NCBI RefSeq assembly: GCF_051020955.1
Contig: NC_135027.1
Location: 1,426,001 to 1,490,000, forward strand
Direction: 5' to 3'
Origin: Megalopta genalis
Lineage: Eukaryota; Arthropoda; Insecta; Hymenoptera; Halictidae
Length of the DNA: 64,000 nucleotides
A program made the position numbers and the translations under genes. The notes beneath the pieces were generated by a model. That model did not search any database. It worked only from the letters and a program-made list of their open reading frames with translations, and had not been told where the DNA came from. Shown here piece by piece: positions 34,030 to 46,653 of the stretch (position 1 is its first letter; each line of letters opens with the position of its first letter).

Positions 34030-34500
34030 TGTTCTTTTTTTTATTTAATTTATTTAATGTCACATCTGCTTAATAGTAATTAGCGATAACTTGTGGGATA
34101 ACATTTGTACAATTGTTTTGCATTACATTTTTACATTATTTTCTTAATCCAGGCTTCTTAAGTTACCATATAATTTCGCTAAACAATTTGGTTTCTTCTA
34201 AGTATGACATAACTTTTGCTGTTTGTTTGTAGTTGTCCAAACATTCTTTGATGGTATTGGGCATTTTTACTTTTCTGTTGATATTGTTGTACAATGGACA
34301 TTCTATCAGGATTTCCACTCGCGCCAAATATTTTTTCTTACAAATTTCTGAGCATCCTCAAATGGGATTTCAATGCGCCTTAGGTCTGCATTTATCTCCT
34401 TAATATTTCCTGGAACTTCGATGTTGTCGTGTTTACTTTCGCAGAGGATTATATTTGGTTAAATTTTGGTGTCTGTACAACTCGTTTTGCAAATCACTGA
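34030..34500 (-). mobile_element. LINE 3' end (I/Jockey-like), truncated
   Basis: Read on the minus strand, this stretch holds two coding fragments of a non-LTR retrotransposon ORF2, a 3' untranslated part, and an A-rich end (AAATAAATTAAATAAAAAAA, about 34034-34054). The order coding fragment, UTR, A-rich tail fits the 3' end of a LINE inserted in minus orientation. No 5' portion, reverse transcriptase core or clear target duplication is seen. Confidence 0.6.
34163..34452 (-). pseudogene. LINE ORF2 C-terminus remnant, two frames
   Basis: One minus-strand frame (34452 down to a stop at 34306) gives about 48 residues, with IPFEDAQKFVRKNIWREW near its end. This resembles the segment after the RNase H domain in insect I/Jockey-type elements. 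A second frame (34324 down to a stop at 34163) gives 53 residues beginning near VEILIECPLYNNINRKV, the ECPLY motif of the C-terminal region. In an intact element a Cys-rich stretch separates the two parts. Here they abut and overlap in different frames, so a deletion joined them. The family call rests on pattern recognition only. Confidence 0.6.
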
Positions 34501-34533
34501 TTAGATTGTAACTGTTCTATTATCTGAACAATT

Positions 34534-34770
34534 GAGCCGTTTATTTTGAAAGTGGCATAAGTCACTTTGTTTTTAAGTCGATATATTTAAGGGTTTGCGT
34601 TCGAACACGTTTAAAAATATGGATTCTAACTTTCGAGAAGATTTACTTGTATTTGTTATCTCAGGATACTGATATTTTTCTCAGTATAAATAATTTCGTA
34701 TATGCATTAAAAAAATCACCACTTTTCATTACGGTAAAGTGACTTATGCCACTTCCAAAATAAACGGCTC
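34534..34770 (-). mobile_element. AATT-target MITE (GAGCCGTTTATTTT ends), copy 1
   Basis: Ends GAGCCGTTTATTTTGAAAGT and the inverted complement enclose 237 bp, with AATT at 34530-34533 and 34771-34774. The same element occurs in opposite orientation at 46292-46525, and the terminal similarity covers about 35 bp including GGCATAAGTCACTTT. It sits directly beside the LINE remnant. No coding capacity. Superfamily not assigned. Confidence 0.9.
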
Positions 34771-34774
34771 AATT

Positions 34775-36973
34775 ATGTCGCTCCGCTTAACTCGAATAAT
34801 CGAGATTCTGCTGCATTAATAAATTTGAGGTGCCAAGAACGACCAACTCGTAACGACGACGATCTAAAACGTAAAAAGACAACAACAGACCTCGAAAAGA
34901 ACGAACGCGAATGCATTTAATTGCCGAGTAAAAAGAGCCAAGTAAAAGCCAAGTAAAAATCAAATGGCTCGAATGGCTCGACACGAACAAAAATGGCAGG
35001 AAAAATTCGAAGAATCGCGGGAAGATGCGAAGAGGAAGAATTAAAAGGGACATTGAAACGGAACTATAGGGTTCCGCAATTAATCCCGGGGAGTCAGCTG
35101 CAGGATGCAGCCTGCGGAAGGTCCTGTTTCCCTCGGCCGTTCGACGACCGGCGAAAGGAAGAGCGAAAGGAAAGGGAAAGAACCGAATCTCTATTTTCGC
35201 AGGCTCGCAGCCTTTGAATAGACGCGATAAGGATCTTATAACCGTAGGGGGAGGCCAGGATGGATGGCGGGGTGTTGTGAAATATAAAGTAAACTACCTG
35301 ACATTGTCGCGATACGAAAGAGGCGCATCGCCGCTTGAATATTGATGCACCGGCTTCCGAAGAGAAGATGAAAGGGGGTCCCCGGCCCCGGTTGCTTTCG
35401 GCTCGGTCTTTTTAATAATGAATTCAAGCCTGGGATTTCCCCCCGAACCTTCCGGCCCTCCCCGGTCTCCTTTTCTCTCTTCGCGATCGCGAAAGGGAGA
35501 GAGGATCGATTTGTGCTCGCGAGAACGCGATCCCCGGATAAACGAAATTCGGCTCCTCGTGGCCGAAAAATTCTGTCTCTCCTATGACGATCGTCGGTCA
35601 GGTGTCCGAAGAGACCCGACGTGCTCCTAAAATGAACGTAATCGCGTCACGGGCTTACACCGCCGAGCTTGGAACCGCACTTCCAACCCCGGATAAGACT
35701 GATGGGCTTCGTTGTCCGGTTAACGTGATTTCATGTCGTCGACCTGACGGTCGCTGACGGTCTTCTGCGATCGCCGGCCTTCCGAGAATTTAGGCTAATC
35801 GATCGATCTCCCTGCGGAGGATCAAAAAGTGGACTTCGCCGGTTCAGAATTTGCTTGAAATTCAAAATTATTGATAGTGGCAAGATAGCGAGAGCAAGGA
35901 AGAAGAAACATGCGACTGAAGAAGAAACATTTCACTGTCGATAGCAAAGGGTTGGAATTGCGACGAACGAGGAGGTTTGGCGGTGAGACTGTTACAAAGT
36001 TCGGGAATGGTAATTTGTTTAAATTTTCAGAGCTTAGTGGGCGATCTAGACGGGTGCTGTTACCTATTGGTGAAAGGTGGCAGCAGCTGGATCGATGCTA
36101 CCGAGGATGGTAATGGAAAGGCAGGTTGGTTCTGGTCTTGGCTGCTTCGGGACTCGAGTGCTCTCTTTGCTGGCCGCTTAAAGCGGATAGACAGTTACGA
36201 GATCCTTCGGAAATACATAAATAATCGGACAATAATTATTCGCAGCAATTTCTTTTTCAGAAAGAGACTTCTTCGAGATAGGATTCTGTTTTCCTAAAAA
36301 TGGAATTGTTAGGGTTAACGACTCTCTGTTTCCTTTTCCATTCCATTTTCTTTTAAGTCGAAAGCAACTAATTGGTCGAGTCGAGAAATTAAAGAAAAGA
36401 AAAAAAGTAATAAAAGAACAGTAATTTTATGACAACACAATTTTATATTACGACAGGCACGCGCGCACTTTCCAGGGGGATTGCAACGGCTAACTGGTCA
36501 ATAGATTACGTCGTTAAGTATGAAATGCATGCTTTACTCTATAATTTTGCTATTAAATCGATGATAAAATATTCTTAATATTCTCGCTTGCCGCACGACA
36601 GCGACTGGAAAGCACCTGTCGATCCGATTCGATTCGGTAACTCCCAGCAATTTCGACACTCTCCTTGCATCAGGAATTGCCTGGACGAAATCCTTCCAAC
36701 TCTTATCGGCGCAGCCGGCAGCTCATAGCCACCGGAAGAGGCTAAAAAGTGTGCTGGAAAGAGCCGGTATAAGGATTTCCGCATTCGTTTCGCTAAACGA
36801 GATCGCTATTATCGATCCTGGCGCGAGACTGTCGAAAGTTTCGATAACTGTGCCGCGTTGCCAAGATCGTTGGACGAAAGCTCTCCGGGAAATGGTCTAC
36901 GGAAGATGGCCGACAATTACAGCTCCTGTCGCTTTACCTTACCTTCGAGCGACTCATCTTAGTGCAGAATGCT
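34775..36973. other. Unique DNA, no gene recognised
   Basis: Mixed composition. Open frames of about 60-120 codons only, none recognisable. Confidence 0.45.
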
Positions 36974-38340
36974 ACATTTTTTATATTATATTACATTATA
37001 TTATACATTGCATTATATTACATTACATTAGATTACATTATATCATATTATATTACATAACATTACACATTGCATTACATTACATTATATTATATTACAC
37101 ACTACATTAAATTACATTATATTACATTACACACTACATTACATTACATTACACATTACAATACATTACATTACATTACATTTCATTACATATTACATTA
37201 CATTTCATTACATATTACATTACATTACATTACATTACATTACATATTACATTACATTACATTACATTACATATTACATTACATTACATTACATATTACA
37301 TTACATTACATTACATATTACATTACATTACATATTACATTACATTACATTACATTACATATTACATTACATTACATTACATATTACATTACACATTACA
37401 TTACATATTACATTACACATTACATTACATATTACATTACACATTACATTACATATTACATTACACATTACATTACACATTACATTACATATTACATTAC
37501 ACATTACATTACATATTACATTACACATTACATTACATATTACATTACACATTACATTACATATTACATTACACATTACATTACATATTACATTACACAT
37601 TACATTACATATTACATTACACATTACATTACATATTACATTACACATTACATTACATATTACATTACACATTACATTACATATTACATTACACATTACA
37701 TTACATATTACATTACACATTACATTACATATTACATTACACATTACATTACATTACACATTACATTACATTACACATTACATTACACATTACATTACAT
37801 TACATTACACATTACATTACATTACATTACATTACACATTACATTACACATTACATTACATTACATTACACATTACATTACACATTACATTACATTACAT
37901 TACACATTACATTACATTACATTACACATTACATTACATTACATTACATTACATTACACATTACATTACATTACATTACATTACATTACATTACACATTA
38001 CATTACATTACATTACACATTACATTACATTACATTACATTACACATTACATTACATTACATTACACATTACATTACATTACATTACACATTATATTACA
38101 TTACATTACACATTACATTACATTACATTACACATTACATTACATTACATTACACATTACATTACATTACATTACACATTACATTACATTACATTACACA
38201 TTACATTACATTACACATTACATTACATTACATTACACATTACATTACATTACATTACATTACATTACATTACATTACATTACATTACATTACATTACAT
38301 TACATTACATTACATTACATCATATTATATTATATTATGT
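36974..38340. repeat. (ATTAC)n satellite with a 24-bp higher-order repeat
   Basis: About 1.37 kb of ATTAC/ATTACAC/ATTACAT units. In roughly 37376-37744 they form a near-perfect 24-bp higher-order unit (TATTACATTACACATTACAT plus TACA). The left part alternates with TATTA variants. The right end becomes pure ATTAC, then ATTAT. Because 24 and 15 are multiples of three, a 426-codon frame stays open across it. That frame is an artefact of the repeat. Confidence 0.97.
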
Positions 38341-39593
38341 TATCAATTAGGGAGAATTGAGTGTAATTAGCAGAAGCGAGCTCTCCGACCGACAGTGCCG
38401 AATATTTACAAGGAAACGATCTAGAAACGACGGTAATTACTCTGTCGATGCAAATGAGCATCGCATGCAAAATATTTCGATATGAGAGAGCACGGAATGC
38501 TCCATTAAGTTTCGTGTAGAAAAGTTGCCGAGCTGTCACCAAGAAAGGGCCTATCGATATTTTCATCAGACCGGTTCACGGTCCAGCGACCAACTAGGTT
38601 CACGGCGCACGTCGGACCACGTGCGATTAATTTCATTACGTAACCAGAAAATAATACGCGGCAGCGCGAAAATAACAAGTTCCGCGTGATAAGCGGAGTA
38701 TTAGCAGCGTGGGATTGCTGCTCGATCCGCGAGGATATCGGAACTGGCTCGATAAGCTTCTGCCGTACGCGCTTCTACCGCACCGTGGATGCCGATTATC
38801 GATCTATCGGAAGATCGGCAGTGTTTTTCGGCGATCCGACCAGTAATTCCGTGGGAGAGCTAATTCCAGGCGTAGGCGGCTAATCGAGTTCGCGGAAACG
38901 CCTAACTTTAATTAGCTACCTGCTTGGCTACGTTCCGAGGCTATTATTACGGTGACCGGTCAGATTGGCTCGTTCCCACCTGAATATCTAATCGCGATTA
39001 CGTTACCGGCACATTAAATATCGATATAAACCGTAGTGCGCCGCGTTGGATTATTTGCCTTCGTGTCTCTGCCACTTACGAAATCACGTGATCTGATATA
39101 TTCTCGGTAGAATCTAGTAATCTCCGACGAAGTGCCCGTAATTATCCCTGAATCGGACTTCATTAATTCAGCTTCGGAACAGCATCAGAACCAGTTTTTA
39201 ATCTCGACGGAAGATAAATAAATTAATCCGATGCGGGTTGAAATGGCCAACAGTTGCAGTGATTCCTAAATAATATAGTGAAACTGGTTGCGAAATTTCG
39301 CGTCAGAATTTTCTGCGGAACTGATTTTAAAGGAAGAGTCGCGCGAGCGACAAAATGGCCGTCGTTTAAGTGGCAGAGAACGTCGACCGGCGCATAATCC
39401 GATCACCAAAGTTTCCCCATACCGAACCAAGGTGTTTACTTATTCGCCGGGCTTCCGATAAACTCGTTTCGGTGGAAACCAGCGAAATGCACGGGCCCGA
39501 TGATCGATTGGAGGTTTGTTCGGCAGACTGGAAGTTAGCGATACCGATTGCGGGTCGTCGCAGCGAGCACCTCGCGGTCCTCAGACCCGGTGC
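38341..39593. other. Unique DNA, no gene recognised
   Basis: Mixed, mostly GC-moderate unique sequence. Nothing recognised. Confidence 0.45.
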
Positions 39594-39594
39594 T

Positions 39595-39648
<54 letters not shown>
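39594..39648. repeat. (TC)n microsatellite
   Basis: Perfect TC run of about 50 bases. Confidence 0.95.
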
Positions 39649-39650
<2 letters not shown>

Positions 39651-42307
39651 TCACTCCCTGTTTCTCGCTCTCCGCAGAATCATGCGGGTTTTTATAGTCG
39701 AGACACGAAGCAACGTCTGTGATTGCCAATTGTTGCTTTCCCTCCGTATCTTCCGTTATTAACCGCTTTGCCGTCCCTGGCTCGCAATTACGTCGATTCG
39801 CGGTAATTGTATCGGTTCTGCTTCCGGTCTATTGTGCCGTAGAACCCTCTGCGAACGATAGATCCGTAGATCGCCGTACAGCCAGCTGAGATAAAGGAGA
39901 ATCCATTTATAATCGTTCGAGTTCGATATTGACGAACTTGAACAGACGAGACAAATTTCCTCGGTTTTCACGAAAGTGTTGAAGCAAATCTTGAAAGAGA
40001 GAGAGAGAGAGTACTTCGATAGAATCTAGATCTGTTCGATCCCCGAGATCGTAAAGAATTTCCGATTTCATGTTAGAGATCGAAATTGAGCGGAGAAAAG
40101 CAAAAACATGGAATTTGTTCAACTGCAAGCATAAATCATAACGAAAAATTGTTAAGGTTATTTGCTCAAAATGACCTCGACGCATTCGACCAAGTATAGA
40201 TCCCTAATTCACAGCTGGGAATCGTGGAAAATCTTTTAACTTGCATTAACACTTTGACTGCCGCGTGACCCATACATAAATGGCTGACGAAATTATTTAC
40301 TAAGAGTTGAGATTAACTTTTACGCTAATCAATTGTAATTTCTTGCTATTGTCAAGATTTAGAAAAATGCTGAAAGAGTAATCGATGTCATGCAACTTTA
40401 CCTTGCAATTTTAATTGAATTGAATAAAAGAGTTACAGATGAAAATTGCATGGTACCAAGCGTGCAGAAGTTTCCGTTTAATTGCTACAAGTACAGCGAC
40501 AAATTACAGTAAAAAATTGCCAAGAAAAATGTTCCCGCCTTCCTTGGAGAAGTGTCTACGGTGGTTGGTCTGATTTCTTTCGCTTCGTTTCGAAAGGGGG
40601 CGATGGTCTATGAATTAGAGAGCGCTGTCAGAAGCGGTTCGAGATCGCAAGTAGATACAGACGACCGCGGTCAGACAAAGGCCGGCGTTCCCTCTCTGGA
40701 AAGAAAGGCATTCATAATTGAAGCGTTGCCGTTCCGTGAGGGACAAAACGGATCCCGCGGATCTTAATGATCTAATGGACGCCTCGTTAATCATTTACCG
40801 GACGGATTAGCGACGTTGAGTCAGCCGTAGAACTCGTTGAACTCCGGCGATTCCATTTCCCGTAGGACTAAACGTCGTGCCATCTTCCGTCGGACATGCT
40901 TTCGAATGTCCATTTGGGTCCTCGGCCGTCTCTAATCTATCGAATCCCTGCTCCGACGAAGTTTGTGGATCATCGAACATCGAAATTCGCGACGAAGCCC
41001 CTTGATCGTTTCGTTCGTAGACGCGAGTTGGACTTTCTACTCGGCGCGTGACCTACGTAAACCAGCGTCTACACGGTGTACTAATTACTTACGGATTAGT
41101 GACGCAACGAAATATTGCGGGCCGATAAGCCGCGAAGCCTTTAACCAAAACGCCGGAGGCTTAAATGAAAAAAGTCGGTCGAATACGGCACGGCGGAACG
41201 GGTGAATTAAAAAGAAGCGTTCTCAGAAATATTTCCTGGATCCGTGCGATAACTGTGCACGGTCTACTTGCTCGAAAGAAAAGATTACAAGGAACGGCCG
41301 ATGGCAATCGCGGGGATCTCGCAAGAAGCCGCTGATTCGATTTACACTCCAGCACCCTCGCAACAAGGTGCACCGAGGAAACAGGTCGAAACAGCGAGAA
41401 AAAAAAAGAAAACGAAAGCATCCGTTCCGAAATTTCCGAGGCGAACTCGCGTGACGAGGTTGCTAATAAATCGATTAGCATAAAAATGCGATCAATAATC
41501 GGATGAAATCGCTGGCCATTAGTCGAACGACCTCTATCATCGCGCGATCTAACCGCGGGATTCGTGCCGGGGAAAGATCCGCGGATCGTTTAACAATGAA
41601 TCACGGTGGATCGTTGCGATCGATAGCGATTTTACAGCTGTTCGTCGATCGGCGCATTTCCGGCACGGAGGCGGAATCGGTTCTCGAGCGTGCAACTTCG
41701 AACGCGGCATCGCACTGACATCGCGGTTTTGAAATCAATTTCCTGCGATGGATCCTCGCGAAACGGATAATCCGCGCGCAATTACGCTAACGAGGCCGGC
41801 GGCGTGGATTCGATGCTAAGCCGGCGATCGCCTAATCGCGCGAGATGCTCGCGAGTTTCTTTCGCAGTTTCACCTCCGTTGAAAGACGAACTTTCGCAAG
41901 CGCCACGAAAGAAAAGCCGATCTGTCGATCCACGAACCTAGCAGTCGAATGTTATCGTAATCGTGTTTTCGTTGCACTCGTGACCGACTCTCCTCGCCGA
42001 TCTCGCCGATTTCGAAGCCGCTGCTTTCTTTGCTGTGAACGACACGCTGTGAAATTCGATTCTTCATGGATTAGGTAACGCTGATTGCCGGACTTCTTTC
42101 GTCTGCGGAACCTGAAGGCACGGTGAAACGACGGGATTAATCTGGCGAAGTCTGTCGAAAACTTGGAGCCTTCTTTTTGCATTCTTTTCGCATCTTTTTA
42201 AGTAGGATTCAGATTCGTACGTCGCGAATTTCTATTACGAAGAGAACTCGGTTTCAGTTTATCTTCTAGTTCGATGGAAAAGAGTACCTTAAAAATGTCA
42301 ACGAATA
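39649..42307. other. Unique DNA, no gene recognised
   Basis: Includes a short (GA)n at 39995-40012 and two isolated piggyBac-like termini in the same orientation (TTAACCGCTTTGCCGTCC at about 39760, TTAACACTTTGACTGCC at about 40245). The second half is rich in CGATCG words. No gene recognised. Confidence 0.45.
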
Positions 42308-42309
42308 TA

Positions 42310-42921
42310 CAGGGTGTCCCAAAAATGTCTCGTAATTCGGAAATGGCGTGTTCCACAGATCATTTGAAGCAACTTCTTCCTTTACAAAAATTTTCTCCGA
42401 GGCACCGTTAACGAGTTATTAGCGAAAAACGGTGGCCAATGAGCGAAGGAAACCCGCTTTCCCTCATTGGCTCGGTCGCCTCGTGAAATTTTGCTGTGGA
42501 TCTAGGTGGACCGGTTACTGAGACTAGTGGGATGGATTTCCGGACAGATCCCAAAAATCCCGAAAATGAATTCTACTAGTCTCAGTAACTGGTCCACCTC
42601 GGTAGATAGCAAAATTTTGTGGACCAGTTACTGAGACTAGTAGAATTCATTTTCGGGATTTTTGTGGGATTGATTTCCGGACAGATGACAAAAATCCCGG
42701 CTGACGCGAGGCGGCCCAGCCAACCAGCGCACGAAGCCCAGTTCCACTCATTGGCTCGGTCGCCTCGCGCCAGCTGAGCTCGCCTCTCATTGGTCATTGT
42801 TTTTCATTAATAACTCGTTAACGGGGTGCCTCGGAGAAAATTTTTGTAAAGGAAAAAGTTGCTTCAAATGACCTGAGGAACCCGCCACTTTCGTATTGCG
42901 AGACATTTTTCGGACACCCTG
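42310..42921. mobile_element. CAGGGTGTCC-family foldback MITE, copy 2 (long form)
   Basis: Ends CAGGGTGTCCCAAAAATGTC and the inverted GACATTTTTCGGACACCCTG, with TA at 42308-42309 and 42922-42923. Same architecture as 14735-15448 but about 100 bp shorter, because one inner GGTTACTGAGACTAG module is missing. Confidence 0.92.
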
Positions 42922-42923
42922 TA

Positions 42924-45468
42924 TACATATTGAAATCGACGATAACTTTCGTTAATGTTTCACGAAAGAAATTGCCGAATATCATCCGAACATCGTCGAA
43001 AAGAACGCTGAAAAAACGTGGAAAAGAGTAATTAGTACGTTGATCCAAAAATCGTCTTGATTAAACAACGGACATCTAAATCATTGTGAAAATGAACAGA
43101 CCATTTTTAACAACAATGAATTTATTGCACCAGTGTTATGTACAATTGCGATCGAAACATGTACTACGAACTAATTAAAGATCGGTTCGCGATCGATCTC
43201 GATCGCGTCGGACGGCGGCGTTTCGCGAAAATCGCGCGCGCCCTCCTGGATCCGTCAGCTCGATGATTTTCAAGTGTGCCGCCGGCAGAGGCAGCGACGC
43301 ATGATCGCGATCGATCGAGATACGATACGACAGCAGTGCTCAGGCACGCGTGAAAGACGGCTCGCGCTTGGGAAATCGCGATCGCGTTACGGAAACGCGG
43401 TGGCGAGCCTTCGAAGATATCGTTCCTTACGTCGCGATCAGGATCGACGGGTCGGCCACGCGTACGCGCGGCCGATTTCGAATAGATCCCCGAACGACGG
43501 CGATCGATACGCGGCGGCGGCGGTTCAAAAATGATCGTCGTCGGAGCGAATCGCGAAAACAAATCTCCGATCGCGGGCTTTCCTGCGATCGTTTTGCACG
43601 CGGATCGATTCGACCGGTCGCGGTCAAACTGCGAATCGTTCTGCGTTTCCGACGCATTACGTCGCGGAATGCCGGCTTTTAATAGTTCAGCGATTCTCGG
43701 TCGAACGGAATTTCAGTTTCTTTCGAGCCCGATCTCCTCGAATCGATCGACAAACGGTGCAACATTGCATTACACGTGACGCAGTTTAAATCAACGAGAA
43801 TCGATCGGTTCGCTAATAATATTAGTATGTGTTACGGACGACTTGCGTCGTTGAGAAATTATTAAACAACAATGAACTGGCAGTAATACTGAAGACATCG
43901 AAATCGAGCTCTCCTGACACCGGTTATTCGGTAGAACCAATTGTCAGCGGTGATTTGTAACAACGGTGATCAGACTGTGCAATTCCGTGCAGTTTCCTAC
44001 GTGCAATTCCCTACGCAATTCCAGATAAATGTTCACAGATCCGCAGTCTATTGGCAACAATCAGTGTATACGCAACGATCGATGGTAGATATAAGAAGAA
44101 TCAGATTTGCCGACACAAATCCGAGTCTCACGGTTGTCAATCGATAATCTTGCCAGTTCTATCGATTTACTCTAGTGAGGTAATCACGCTCACTTTCTAT
44201 ATCGCTATTCTGTATTAATATACATTAGAAATCTATTTAGCTGTCTACATAAATACTGCCGAAGAGTGTTCGCGCGCTGTTGGCACTCGCGTCGCGCTGA
44301 ACAACGTATACTCGTTCTTCCTAGATCCGTCTCCGTGGCTCCGAGCGAATCTGGCAATTAATGCAGACTCTTCATGGAATCTTCGGAGCCGCTGCACCCT
44401 TTCCCGATCAGTGTCGCGGTGGATATGACGTTCGTGGCTTTCGGGTCCACCCCCACCCACTCCCTCAGGCTACCGGTTAATAGTAGAAGAACCTGTAAAA
44501 TGCTGAAACACGAAAGCGAAATTCGATGAAGAGAGAATCGGACCGAGTAAAAATGCAGTTTTCAGGTGGAACGAGACGGGAATGGGTCGGAAATGAAACG
44601 CGAGCTGAAAACGTTCGGAATGAGCTGAAATAAAAGTACATTCTCTGGCATGTAAAATGAAGTAGCAGTGCACGAGAAATGAATTTTTCGGCGACGCGCA
44701 ACGAGATGTTTCGCTTCATTGGATCAACCTTTGCGAAACTGTGCATTCTGCACCGTTTGCTCCACCGACTTTTTATCTTGTGCTTATTTATTTATCGCGG
44801 TTGAAAGGCCGCGAGCAGAACGCCTGTTAACGTTAGATTTACGGGGCACTAAAAGCAGCTGCCTTACGTTAGTTTATCGATGTAAATGTAACTGTGCAAT
44901 CTCAATAATCGTAAATTAAACAATTACCGACTCGTTATTGCGACTAATAAACAGAGCACGAAAAATCGCCCGAAGGAACCTATAAAAACAACAGAGCTTC
45001 GCTCGAAGTCGGATCGAATAAAAGCGCGTTCGAGGCGGGACGAAAAATGAGGGAGCGAATAAAAAATGAGAGGCACATTCGAAACGTAACGTAAGACGAA
45101 GATACGTTCAAAAGAGAACGAAGAATGAAACGAAACGGAACGAAATGAAAATATGTTCCACGCGAACGACGCAATGTGTGCAGCAAGCTCCGAATAAAAT
45201 GCGAGGATAAAATAAAGTGCAGTGTATAAAACGCAGCTTTTAACCCTAAAATTGATGTAGGCTGGCGTGCTCTCTCCATGCCGGGGCCACGATCCCCTAT
45301 TCCCGCAACATTCGAGCTCGCCAAAACGAAAAGCCCGAGCTCCCAAACAAACCGAACGCATCCCCAAACAAAAGTTCTCTCATTTCCCGGGCCCCTTTTG
45401 CTCCCCGAGAGGCTCCTTCACCCCGACACAGCCATTCGATCCACCCTTCCGCGAGGGTTGCCAACCCT
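42924..45468. other. Unique DNA, no gene recognised
   Basis: The 43150-43750 part is dense in CGATCG/GATCGCG palindromic words. A block at 44706-44777 is shared with 54903-54973. No coding gene recognised. Confidence 0.45.
44706..44777. repeat. Dispersed block S, copy 1
   Basis: GTTTCGCTTCATTGGATCAA...TTGCGAAACTGTGCATT...CCGTTTGCTC...CGACTTTTTATC. The same order of words, with about ten substitutions, occurs at 54903-54973 in the same orientation. No end structures seen. Confidence 0.75.
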
Positions 45469-45505
45469 GCGAGAGAAGAAAGAAAGAGAGAGAGAAAGGA
45501 GAGAA

Positions 45506-45536
<31 letters not shown>

Positions 45537-45546
45537 GAGAGAGAGC
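45469..45546. repeat. (GA)n purine tract
   Basis: About 75 bases of GA/GAAA/GGAGA repeats. Confidence 0.95.
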
Positions 45547-46192
45547 CCGGCAAATCCCGTGTGATTTTCATCTACGATTGCTCGGCTAACTGGCAAAGTC
45601 CCGTTTCTGCTGGTAATCGCCGGGACACCTGACCGCCGGTAATGAGAACTCGGGCCCGGTACCACTTCAAAGCTGTTAATTAGAGGACCCTCGTCACCTC
45701 GCCTCGACGAGCCGCCGCGCCGCCCCCTCTCGAACACTGTCTTCTCCCTTTGATTGGTAAGTGCTCGGTTTTCTGGCCGCTGGACTACAAGCGCCACGCG
45801 ATTCTGACAATAAAGTTAACCAGAGGCCGAAAAGGGGGAGCCGGGGCTCCATTACCGGCCGAAGGGCTGCCTGGAAATTTCGACCCTTTGCCAACCTGTC
45901 GGAACATTACTCGTGCCCTTCCCAGAATTTTCGTCCCATTCTCTCGAATCTCGTTTCCCCGAATCTCCGGCCTTCTCCTTGGACTTCTGACGCTTTGATT
46001 TTGCATACGGACGAATCTGTTGCAAATGAAATTTTCGAACTTTGCTCTTTCACGCGACGAGTACGACGGAATTCCAGTTTATCCGAGCTCCGTTTAGCTG
46101 AACTCGATTCACGCGAACGTAGATCGTAGCGAATGTCTCGTCGATCCCCGATTTTGCGAATCCCTGTCGAGCTTCTGTTTTACCTGAACTAG
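45547..46192. other. Unique DNA, no gene recognised
   Basis: GC-rich then mixed. Nothing recognised. Confidence 0.45.
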
Positions 46193-46194
46193 TA

Positions 46195-46651
46195 TAGTAA
46201 ATTCTCCCGAATGTTCCGCCAGCTTTTTCAACAAAAATGGGCAACTTGGGAAGAAGAGATACGATTATTTGAGCAACTCGTTCTTATAATTGAGCCGTTT
46301 ATTTTGAAAGTGGCATAAGTCACTTTACCGTAATGAAAAGTGGTGATTTGTTAGTTTATACGAAATTATTTATACTGAGAAAAATATCAGTATCCTGAGA
46401 TAACAAATACAAGTAAATCTTCTCGAAAGTTAGCATCCGTATTTTTAAACGTGTTAAAACGCAAACCCTTAAATATATCGACTCAAAAACAAAGTGACTT
46501 GTGCCACTATCAAAATAAACGGCTCAATTGTTGGCAATCGGCACGACGATCGGGTCAAAATGAGCCGCGAGGCTCGAATAATCGTATCTGCCACTTTCCA
46601 AATTGTCCATTTTTGTGTACAAACCGAAGGAAAATTCGGGAGAATTTACTG
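46195..46651. mobile_element. CAGTAAATTCTCCC-family hairpin MITE with a nested MITE
   Basis: Outer ends TAGTAAATTCTCCCGAAT and TCGGGAGAATTTACTG are flanked by TA at 46193-46194 and 46652-46653. Subtracting the nested element and one AATT leaves 219 bp, the size of the copies at 23562 (215) and 30768 (223). The arms contain the family words GGGAAGAAGAGATACGATTA and CGAATAATCGTATCTGCC. Confidence 0.92.
46292..46525 (+). mobile_element. AATT-target MITE (GAGCCGTTTATTTT ends), copy 2, nested
   Basis: A 234-bp element with the same ends and body as 34534-34770 in reverse orientation. AATT at 46288-46291 and 46526-46529. The uninterrupted host MITE copies read TATAATTGTTG here with a single AATT, which proves that AATT was duplicated on insertion. 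Confidence 0.93.
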
Positions 46652-46653
46652 TA

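Noticed and set aside
36974..38340. CRISPR-like array
   Set aside because: Units are contiguous short tandem repeats without distinct spacers, and the window is eukaryotic in character.
37070..38350. 426-codon open frame
   Set aside because: It is a translation of the ATTAC satellite (repeated Ile-Thr-His-Tyr). The frame stays open only because of the repeat period.
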